Positions 57,802 to 64,000 of a stretch of DNA of 64,000 nt are shown piece after piece; within the stretch, counting starts at the first letter, position 1; every line of letters starts with the position of its first letter. Source of the DNA: Acheta domesticus (taxonomy: Eukaryota > Arthropoda > Insecta > Orthoptera > Gryllidae); assembly GCA_031308135.1 (NCBI GenBank), contig JAHLJT010003656.1:75690698-75754697 (forward strand). Reading direction: 5' to 3'. The notes beneath the pieces were generated by a model that was given only the letters and a program-made list of their open reading frames with translations, was not told the origin of the DNA and did no database searches. Made by a program: the position numbers and the translations under genes.

Positions 57802-58608
57802 AGCACCGCTCACAGCAAATAATGAATCCATTAACTGGCTCCCCACAAACAGTACTGTGAAATATCTAGGTCTTAAATTCTGTGGTGGCAGCAGAGATCT
57901 TGTGGTACTCCGTGATAAAATTTCAAGGATAAATAGGTATCAACCACAATAGTAGAGACTCTCTACTATTGTGGTGTTCTACTATTGTGGTTGATACCTC
58001 TTTATCTCGGTCTTAATATGGATTCCAAACTGGAATCAACACATCAAAAGTAAAATAGAACAAACATAAAATAAGCTACATCAACCAAAACCCTTCATAG
58101 ATCAATTTTCCCACCTCCCATTCCCAACAACCATAACCATCTACAACACCATCATCAGATCACTCCTCCTTCCTTTATGCCTGTTCAGTTCGGATTTCCG
58201 CTGCAAAATCAATCCTTAACAAGCTTCAAATAATCCAGAACCATTTTCTTAGAACGATCACAAATACCCCTTGGTTTGTCACATACAACTCCACAAAGAA
58301 TTCCACACTGACTCCATACAATACTATATAACATATCTCACCATACCTCATATTCCACATCAGCAGTCAAAGTCAACTTGAGACTGGAAAACTCCTCACA
58401 GAACCAGAATTAAAAATATATACCCATACCAGGCATTCCTAGTCCAATTTTCCAAAATAGGTTTTTTAGAGGTATCTAGAAGAGACTTCCTCACACAAAT
58501 TAGTTTGTAGTTAAATTTTAGGTAAATTAGAATGTAAGCTTTCACTACAAATGTAAAGTAATTTATGTACTTATCTATGTATACTCTGAAAAAAATCAAT
58601 AAAAAACT
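57802..58608 (+). pseudogene. 5'-truncated Jockey-type LINE relic with 13-bp TSD
   Basis: The relic is bounded by AGGGCGCAAACCT at 57789-57801 and 58609-58621. Translation in shifting frames recovers INWLPTNSTVKYLGL (the YLG motif after the RT palm), then IYNTIIRSLLLPLCLFSS, LQIIQNHFLRTITNTPWF and ATTCCACA-coded residues matching the ORF2 C-terminal region of the intact element downstream (its KSLVLPAITYAAP, IQTLQNKVLRTALNAPWY). It ends in CAATAAAAAA, a polyadenylation signal with a short A tail. A segment at about 57895-58005 with a 21-bp perfect inverted repeat interrupts the homology. It is related to, but clearly older and different from, the intact LINE at 58837. Confidence 0.8.
57936..57998. 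repeat. Perfect 21-bp inverted repeat with internal third copy
   Basis: 57936-57956 and 57978-57998 are exact reverse complements (GGTATCAACCACAATAGTAGA and its complement), with TCTACTATTGTGG repeated once more at 57962-57974 in the loop. It lies within the LINE relic. Confidence 0.85.
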
Positions 58609-58823
58609 AGGGCGCAAACCTTGCGGAGGTTCAATTCCAGCCCTTTATCGATCTAATTGGTATGCACCAAGGGGGCTGTAAGAGTTCTCATGATCGAGAG
58701 GCGATGAAAAACCCGAGCGCCTTTGGCCAGAGGGCTTCCTGTCACCCGAGATCATTACTACCAGTTAACGCCCGTGGTACAAACAAATTTTTATTTTTAA
58801 CATATTTGTAAAGATTCAGATTT

Positions 58824-58836
58824 ACTTAAAGGATGA
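58824..58836. repeat. Left 13-bp target-site duplication of the intact LINE
   Basis: ACTTAAAGGATGA, identical to 63427-63439. Its last eight bases are the first bases of the MITE found after the LINE, so the LINE inserted into the MITE terminus. Confidence 0.95.
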
Positions 58837-58869
58837 CATTCCGCGCTCGACCGCCGTGCTGTGCAGACC
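58836..58869 (+). promoter_or_regulatory. Internal Pol II promoter: Inr plus DPE
   Basis: The first bases CATTCC fit the initiator consensus (TCAKTY, A at 58838 as +1, first T supplied as A by the target). AGACC at 58865-58869 falls exactly at +28 to +32 and matches the downstream promoter element RGWYV. This Inr+DPE layout is known from Drosophila Jockey, Doc and I elements and lets the element carry its own promoter at its 5' end. Confidence 0.75.
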
Positions 58870-59086
58870 TCGCCGAGCTCAGAGCTTATCAGTAGCGATA
58901 AGCCCGCCGGGGCTTCTAGACCAGCGCTGTCTGCGCGTATTTTGTGACTTAACTTTTGTTCTACAAGTGTGTTCGGAGTGCAGTTTCCAACTCATTCAGT
59001 GAGAAAAACATTACGGGTGGCGTGTGACTCCGTCCACGTTACCCAGCAAGTGCGTGTGACCAGTGTGAACAACCAGAACATCACTA

Positions 59087-60493
59087 ATGGATATGCAGCA
59101 TTCATCGCTCGCTGAGGCGATCTCAGGGGCGCTGAACACAATTAACAGGGGCACTCATCAGTGGCTGCCCGGACCCCCCGACCCTCAGCAAATCTTCCAA
59201 CAACAGCCACCTTCGCACCACCAGCAGACCCCACATGTAAGCCACCAACAATGGCAAGGACATCCACAAGTATTTGTGCCCAACACAAGTAAGTTCGCTA
59301 CGCATACGCAAATCCAGGCGCCGCAGCAAAACTACCAGTCCTCCAATGACGTTAACTTTTTAAAAAGAAAGCGAGTGGAACAAGTAAGCCCCGATTTTTA
59401 CCAGAACTCAGTGCTTTCGCCTAACAGATATGCTCCTTTAGCAAACCTCAACGATGCTGCAGAGAACCCAGAACCCCCCAATCAACCGCTTCAGTCAGAA
59501 CCGAAGACTCCACCTATCTTTGTTCACAACATAGATCCCGCTAATTTCAAAACCCTCCTAAATGAACTGAACAAAATCTGTACTAACAGCTTCTCTACAT
59601 CCAATCGCGGGCAAGTGATCAGAATAAATACTCTCGGTAGTTCAGACTTCAGAAACATAATTAACTTTTTAAAGGAACAGAAACGTGAATTTCATACGTA
59701 TAGCGACCCACAGGATAGGCGAAAAAGTGCTATAATTAGGGGGTTGCATACCTCCTTTACCGACGAGGAAGTCAAGAATGCCCTCATTGAAAAAGAGATT
59801 ACCCCAAGTAAAGTCACCCGCCTGTACAAAGCTGATAGATCCCCAATGCCGCTCTGTGCAATAGAAGTACTCAACAATGAGGACTTTGAAAAACTGTTCC
59901 AAATTAAAACTTTGCTACACTGCGTCGTAAAAGTGGAACTCAGGAAAAGAAATCAAACAATAGTGCAATGCAAAAACTGCCAGGAATTTGGTCACACCAG
60001 AAATTACTGTAACAAATCTCCCAAATGTGTTAAGTGCAGCAAAGACCACCTCTCTACTATGTGTACCCTGCCCCCCAACGGTGAACTTATTTGTGCGAAC
60101 TGTAAAGGAAAGCATAGAGCAGCTGACAGAAATTGTACTTTTTTTCAGCAAAAGCAACTAGCATTCGTCATGTCTCGACAACCCACATCTTCAAGAGGAT
60201 GCCCCGCCGAGTCTTCCCAACCATCCAACCCCCACATAAATAATACACATCCCTACACCCACCCTCACTTAAACACTACCGCATCAACTATCCCCTCGCC
60301 CCCTCCCCTCAACCTTAAAAACTTCCCTCCCCTTCCAACTCTTCACCAACCCTCCTGGGGCTATCCACAGCCCAATACCCAAAATCAATTTGTAGTCAAT
60401 GTTGTCAAACAGATACTTTCTTCCCTGATCCCCCTAATACAAAATATAATTATGTCCACCCTTACTCCCTTTCTGAGCAATGGCATCAACTAA
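59087..60493 (+). CDS. LINE ORF1 (Gag-like RNA-binding protein, 468 aa)
   Basis: ORF1 protein of Jockey-type LINEs binds the element RNA to form the retrotransposition particle. Residues 1-90 are Gln/His/Pro-rich and probably disordered; KRKR at 93-96 is a possible nuclear localisation signal. About 143-205 may form an RRM-like fold, about 215-290 matches the PRE_C2HC domain that precedes zinc knuckles in arthropod LINEs, and three knuckles follow: C295-x2-C-x4-H-x4-C308, C314-x2-C-x3-H-x4-C326 and C336-x2-C-x3-H-x6-C350. The tail (360-468) is Pro/Ser/Asn-rich. The start at 59087 is the first in-frame ATG, about 250 nt from the element's 5' end; an ATG follows two codons later. The stop at 60491-60493 lies inside ORF2, so the two overlap by 14 nt. 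Confidence 0.93.
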   Translation: MDMQHSSLAEAISGALNTINRGTHQWLPGPPDPQQIFQQQPPSHHQQTPHVSHQQWQGHPQVFVPNTSKFATHTQIQAPQQNYQSSNDVNFLKRKRVEQVSPDFYQNSVLSPNRYAPLANLNDAAENPEPPNQPLQSEPKTPPIFVHNIDPANFKTLLNELNKICTNSFSTSNRGQVIRINTLGSSDFRNIINFLKEQKREFHTYSDPQDRRKSAIIRGLHTSFTDEEVKNALIEKEITPSKVTRLYKADRSPMPLCAIEVLNNEDFEKLFQIKTLLHCVVKVELRKRNQTIVQCKNCQEFGHTRNYCNKSPKCVKCSKDHLSTMCTLPPNGELICANCKGKHRAADRNCTFFQQKQLAFVMSRQPTSSRGCPAESSQPSNPHINNTHPYTHPHLNTTASTIPSPPPLNLKNFPPLPTLHQPSWGYPQPNTQNQFVVNVVKQILSSLIPLIQNIIMSTLTPFLSNGIN

Positions 60494-63191
60494 TTACCAG
60501 AATATCAACCTACTCAATTGGAATGCCAACGGCATTATCAAAAAGAAACTATACCTAGCCCACCTACTTGCCGAATATTCTATTGAAATAGCCGTAATAA
60601 CCGAAACCCATTTCCTTGCCAACTCAAAATTTTCCATTCCGGGTTTTTCTATTTACCGCTCAGACAGACCTTCCAACAAAGGTTCAGGCGGTGTCGCCAT
60701 TCTTATCAACAAATCCATTAACCACTATCCACTGCCCCCATTCATTACCCCAGGCCTAGAAAACGCAGCAATTGCTCTCCCCCAAAGTTCTGGCCCGCCC
60801 ATAACCATAATCGCCATTTATAAACCACCCAATATCCCAATTAATCCTTCACATCTAAAACTGTTATTTGCAGCGCCCACATCTACCATGGCCATAGGTG
60901 ACTGGAACTCCAAACACCAATCGTGGGGCTGCCGCTCAACCACCCCAAGCGGAGCCCAGCTTCTGAACTTTTGTAACGCAAATAACATTAATATTGCTGC
61001 CCCGGTTGAACCCACGCACTTCCCTTACAATCCCCGAGTACCCCCCGACATTCTAGACATAATTCTGACCAAAAATATTCAAAACCGAATTTTCCAACAA
61101 CCCATTCCCGAATCTAACTCCGATCACTCACCTGTCCTCATTTCCTTTAAAGCTTCGCCGGTACTCACTCCCAAACCAACCAGATTATTCTACGGCCCCA
61201 TCAATTGGCCCATCTTCCAAGATTACTTAAACACCCACCTCCCCACCCCATGCTTTTTCAATCATTCATGCGAAATTGATACAGCCATCAACACCCTAAC
61301 GTCAACCATTATAGCTGCAGCATCTAATGCATCATCGCTCCCTCACTCGCCCCCCAAACCTACCCAATCCCTCGTTCTCCCCACTCACATTTTCAACCTC
61401 ATAAAAGCCAAACGCCGTGCCAGAAGGAACTGGCAGCTCCTAAGATTACCCTATCTAAAGACAACTCTGAACAACCTTACTCACAAAGTTCACGAAGCTA
61501 TGGCCTCTACCAGAAATGCCCAGTTTCAATCCTTCATCTCCAAACTAGCGCCTAATGCGCCTAACCTATGGAGAACAACTAGAATCCTAACCCACTCTTC
61601 CCCCATTATGCCTGCCCTATCCTCGAACTCAAACACTGCTATTTCTGACCTAGAAAAAGCAAACCTCCTTGCCAACCATTTTGCCAACTCCTTTACTCCT
61701 CACCCACCCAACAACCCAGCTTTTAACTCCAAAGTTAACGACTTTATCAGACTCCCCCTCATGCTAGCCCCAGAACCCATCAAATATATAAGTCCATCAA
61801 ACATCGCCTCTATCCTCAAATCTCTCAAAAACAAAAAATCTTCCGGCCATGACCTCATTCCGAACCACATCCTAAAACATATCCCACGTAGATCCATCGC
61901 ATATCTAACGGCAATTTTCAATGGCTGTCTCCGTCTTAAGTACTTTCCTACAGCCTGGAAACACTCCATCATAATTCCGATTCTTAAACCTAACAAACCT
62001 GCGCAAAACCCTGCAAGTTATCGCCCAATTAGCCTCCTCCCAACCCTCTCAAAAATATTCGAAAAGCTTATCCTCTCCAGACTGAACGACTTTGCCAATC
62101 AAACAAAAATCATCCCTCCAGCCCAATTTGGATTCCGGCCACTCTGCTCAACATCCCATCAACTTCTTCGACTGGTAGAATCAATAGCTCTTGGATTTGA
62201 AAAGAAACAATACACCACTGCCATTTTCCTCGATTACTCGCAAGCTTTCGATAGAGTCTGGCACGAAGGCCTTCTATATAAACTACGCCTCCTTGGAACC
62301 CCCGATTACCTATTCAACATCATCAAAGACTTCCTTAACAACCGGTCATTTGCCGTCAAAGTTAACAATTCACTATCCCAACCTTTCAAGATTCTTGCAG
62401 GAGTCCCTCAAGGCTCTCCACTATCCCCAACGCTCTTCAATATATTCACCCACGACATCCCCAACCACCCCTCCACCGAAACAGCCCTCTACGCAGATGA
62501 CACTGTGTTATTCACATCCTGTCATTCCCACCAAGTTGCCTGTACTTCCCTCCAAGAAGCCCTAAACGAATTCTCCACTTGGTCAGAGAACTGGCAACTA
62601 AACCTAAATCCCGCAAAATGCATTGCCAAAACCTTTACCCTAAAACATATCCCGCCAGCTTCCCTCCTCTATATATCATCTACACCCGTCAAATGGGCAG
62701 AGCGCAGCACATCTATCCCCTACCTTGGAGTCCTTCTCGACACCCGTCTAACCTGGAAAGCCCATGTACGTTCACGCCTAAACCTAGCATATTCCTCCCT
62801 TCGCCAACTCTATCCCCTTATTAATAGAAAGTCATCCCTTAACCTAAGAACGACGCTTCATTTACATAAATCACTAGTACTCCCTGCAATCACGTACGCA
62901 GCCCCAATATGGGGGGGTGCAGCGCCCTCAACAATAAAACGCATCCAAACCCTACAAAATAAAGTCCTCCGTACAGCCTTAAATGCCCCATGGTACATCT
63001 CAAATGCCCAAATCCACAATGATCTAAAATTTCCTTCAGTCGCCCAGCACATTACCCATCTCTCCCAAAGATTCTTTAACAAACTTCATAACCACCCTTT
63101 TCAACCGACATTCTCACTAGGAAAAACCACTCATCCGCACCTAAACCGCATACCATCAAGATTTCCCAAAGATAAATTCCGCCCTCCATAA
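60480..63191 (+). CDS. LINE ORF2 (endonuclease-reverse transcriptase, 903 aa)
   Basis: This enzyme nicks chromosomal DNA and primes reverse transcription of the LINE RNA at the nick. Residues 8-225 are an APE-type endonuclease: NWNANG (13-18), catalytic E42 in TETH, YKPP (114-117), GDWN (140-143) and SDH (214-216). The RT palm covers about 495-755: YRPISLLP (514-521), motif A with D585 in LDYSQAFDRVW, GVPQGSPLSP (641-650), YADD (671-674) and YLGVLLD (748-754). The C-terminal 145 residues include LPAITYAAPIWG and LQNKVLRTALNAPW, conserved in Jockey RTs; no RNase H domain follows. Length is usual for the clade (about 900 aa). Its ATG lies 11 nt upstream of the ORF1 stop, in the +1 frame, so translation probably occurs by stop-and-reinitiate coupling. 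Confidence 0.96.
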   Translation: MASTNYQNINLLNWNANGIIKKKLYLAHLLAEYSIEIAVITETHFLANSKFSIPGFSIYRSDRPSNKGSGGVAILINKSINHYPLPPFITPGLENAAIALPQSSGPPITIIAIYKPPNIPINPSHLKLLFAAPTSTMAIGDWNSKHQSWGCRSTTPSGAQLLNFCNANNINIAAPVEPTHFPYNPRVPPDILDIILTKNIQNRIFQQPIPESNSDHSPVLISFKASPVLTPKPTRLFYGPINWPIFQDYLNTHLPTPCFFNHSCEIDTAINTLTSTIIAAASNASSLPHSPPKPTQSLVLPTHIFNLIKAKRRARRNWQLLRLPYLKTTLNNLTHKVHEAMASTRNAQFQSFISKLAPNAPNLWRTTRILTHSSPIMPALSSNSNTAISDLEKANLLANHFANSFTPHPPNNPAFNSKVNDFIRLPLMLAPEPIKYISPSNIASILKSLKNKKSSGHDLIPNHILKHIPRRSIAYLTAIFNGCLRLKYFPTAWKHSIIIPILKPNKPAQNPASYRPISLLPTLSKIFEKLILSRLNDFANQTKIIPPAQFGFRPLCSTSHQLLRLVESIALGFEKKQYTTAIFLDYSQAFDRVWHEGLLYKLRLLGTPDYLFNIIKDFLNNRSFAVKVNNSLSQPFKILAGVPQGSPLSPTLFNIFTHDIPNHPSTETALYADDTVLFTSCHSHQVACTSLQEALNEFSTWSENWQLNLNPAKCIAKTFTLKHIPPASLLYISSTPVKWAERSTSIPYLGVLLDTRLTWKAHVRSRLNLAYSSLRQLYPLINRKSSLNLRTTLHLHKSLVLPAITYAAPIWGGAAPSTIKRIQTLQNKVLRTALNAPWYISNAQIHNDLKFPSVAQHITHLSQRFFNKLHNHPFQPTFSLGKTTHPHLNRIPSRFPKDKFRPP

Positions 63192-63426
63192 ATCCAACTG
63201 CTCCTCCATACCATAAGCCTGTTATATCAACCATTTAACCAGCACCCAGCAATAATTTCTAAAATACCCTCCGCGATTTCCCATTGAGGAGCCCAGTGGG
63301 GTCATCCTCCTACTTAATTATACTTTGTATTATATTGTATTATATATATTTTGTACTATCCCAATCAGTTCTGTAAAGCAGCTAAGTGCGCTGTACCAGA
63401 GAAAGTTTCAATAAAAAAAAAAAAAA
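63192..63426 (+). other. LINE 3' UTR, polyadenylation signal and A tail
   Basis: The UTR holds a possible short stem GAGGA (63286-63290) with TCCTC (63305-63309), A/T-rich DNA, AATAAA at 63410-63415 and a tail of A residues to 63426. The truncated relic upstream ends in the similar CAATAAAAAA. Confidence 0.8.
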
Positions 63427-63439
63427 ACTTAAAGGATGA
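63427..63439. repeat. Right 13-bp target-site duplication of the intact LINE
   Basis: ACTTAAAGGATGA, identical to 58824-58836. Confidence 0.95.
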
Positions 63440-63815
63440 GACACTGATGTTGTCTGGTATCAATGTTTTATTAGAGCTAAAAGATCTTTTTCGATAGCTT
63501 AGCTATCATCATCAGAGCTATCTGAAAAAAAAAATTACAAAATTTTGAAACGAAAGTTGCATTACAAAAGGTTTAACGGAAGAAGTTAAAATTAAAAGGT
63601 TTAACAAAATTCAGTTTTCGTAAAAGTTGTTAGTGCTAGATACGTAAGCTTTAACTTTAACTTCTTCCGTTAAACCTTTTGTAATGCAACTTTCGGTTCA
63701 AAATTTTGTATTTTTTTTTTTTCAGATAGCTCTGATGATGATAGCTAAGCTATCGAAAAAGATCTTTTAGCTCTAATAAAACATTGATACCAGACAACAT
63801 CAGTGTCTCATCCTT
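63432..63815. mobile_element. Mariner-type MITE with ~168-bp inverted arms and TA target
   Basis: The arms (63432-63599 and 63648-63815) begin AAGGATGAGACACTGATG and are nearly perfect reverse complements through TATCGAAAAAGATCTTTT and CTTCTTCCGTTAAACC; the loop is about 48 bp. TA dinucleotides at 63430-63431 and 63816-63817 fit a Tc1/mariner-type TA target duplication. There is no coding capacity. The intact LINE inserted eight bases into its left end, so a copy of those bases also stands before the LINE at 58829-58836. Confidence 0.88.
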
Positions 63816-63817
63816 TA

Positions 63818-64000
63818 TTGAAAAAGGTATCTACATTATCAACAGTTATACTAATAATTAGATTTACTTATTTACTAATTAACAAGATATTAACTTTTCT
63901 CTGTTTTTCTTTTCATATTTCCCCCTCACAATACATTATCGTAATTCCCGTCGTAAGAGGATATTCAACTGTTTTCATATTTCCCTCGTAACCAGGGTCC
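63818..64000. other. AT-rich end of window
   Basis: No recognisable feature. Confidence 0.5.

Larger units (their letters stand above)
57740..58790. mobile_element. tRNA- or hAT-related repeat split by a LINE relic
   Basis: With the relic (57802-58608) and one TSD copy removed, the flanks join CAGGGCCGGCGCTCGC, GGCGCAAACC and a perfect Pol III B-box GGTTCAATTCC (58628-58638), then a body with CCCGAGCGCCTTTGGCCAGAGGG. The B-box suggests a SINE, whereas CAGGGCCGGCGC is typical of hAT or related TIRs. I cannot decide which, nor delimit it. Confidence 0.35.
58837..63426 (+). mobile_element. Intact full-length Jockey-type non-LTR retrotransposon
   Basis: The element is 4590 bp from the first base after the left TSD to the poly(A) tail. 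It has a 250-nt 5' UTR with an Inr and DPE, ORF1 (59087-60493), ORF2 (60480-63191), a 3' UTR of about 220 nt with AATAAA at 63410-63415, and a 14-nt A tail. Both ORFs are uninterrupted, all recognisable catalytic motifs are present, and the 13-bp TSDs are identical, so insertion was recent and the copy may be competent. The domain set (ORF1 with PRE_C2HC and three zinc knuckles; ORF2 with APE-type endonuclease and RT, no RNase H) places it in the Jockey clade. I cannot name a known family. Confidence 0.95.

Noticed and set aside
1..64000. Telomeric TTAGG arrays
   Set aside because: The high minisatellite density suggested a subtelomere, but I found no run of TTAGG or CCTAA units.

Overview
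This window looks like non-coding, transposon- and satellite-rich nuclear DNA from an arthropod, most likely an insect. The evidence is a full-length Jockey-type LINE with an insect-style initiator/DPE promoter, several tRNA-derived SINE families, hAT and mariner-type non-autonomous elements, a Helitron end, and AT-rich DNA broken up by GC-rich minisatellites. One SINE (17.19-17.47 kb) resembles, from memory only, SINEs of locust/cockroach-type insects, so a polyneopteran is a guess. I found no host gene that I can support; nearly all other open frames are low-complexity translations of tandem repeats.

Layout. 0-13.7 kb: G-rich or C-rich imperfect repeats (1-690, 6.59-7.66, 9.54-10.4, 12.54-13.6 kb) alternate with AT-rich DNA; an hAT relic with an 8-bp target duplication carries a SINE (2.43-3.19 kb). 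15-20 kb: three striking minisatellites, with 12-bp (15.01-15.39), 15-bp (15.97-16.19, within a larger GGGC-rich block) and 16-bp units (18.78-20.03; 78 units in an ordered series of sequence variants). 22-33 kb: CpG-rich blocks (22.1-23.2, 24.35-25.69, 27.23-27.88 kb) and SINE copies. 33.8-35 kb: four head-to-tail copies of a ~300-bp unit. 35-39 kb: AT-rich DNA without recognisable features. 39.2-41.7 kb: a 1.2-kb foldback element and a second TA-repeat-flanked unit. 42-49 kb: a 15-bp minisatellite, a 320-bp MITE, an hAT element with perfect 8-bp target duplication and an internal SINE, a full-length SINE, and a foldback-like inverted repeat whose right arm runs into a 20-bp minisatellite. 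50-54 kb: two copies of a Helitron-like 3' end and a THAP-domain fragment. 54.2-55.9 kb: a decayed LINE reverse transcriptase on the minus strand.

57.7-63.8 kb is the best-resolved part. A 5'-truncated LINE relic (13-bp target duplication) is followed by an intact 4.59-kb Jockey-type LINE at 58837-63426. The LINE has a 13-bp target duplication, an Inr+DPE promoter, ORF1 (468 aa, PRE_C2HC plus three zinc knuckles), ORF2 (903 aa, endonuclease plus reverse transcriptase) overlapping ORF1 by 14 nt, a polyadenylation signal and a poly(A) tail. It landed inside the first bases of a 384-bp mariner-type MITE. The two ORFs probably form one retrotransposition unit: ORF1 protein binds the RNA, ORF2 protein nicks the target and copies the RNA into it. 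This element is the only clearly functional-looking coding unit in the window.

Ends of diverged repeats are approximate; ends supported by target-site duplications are exact.
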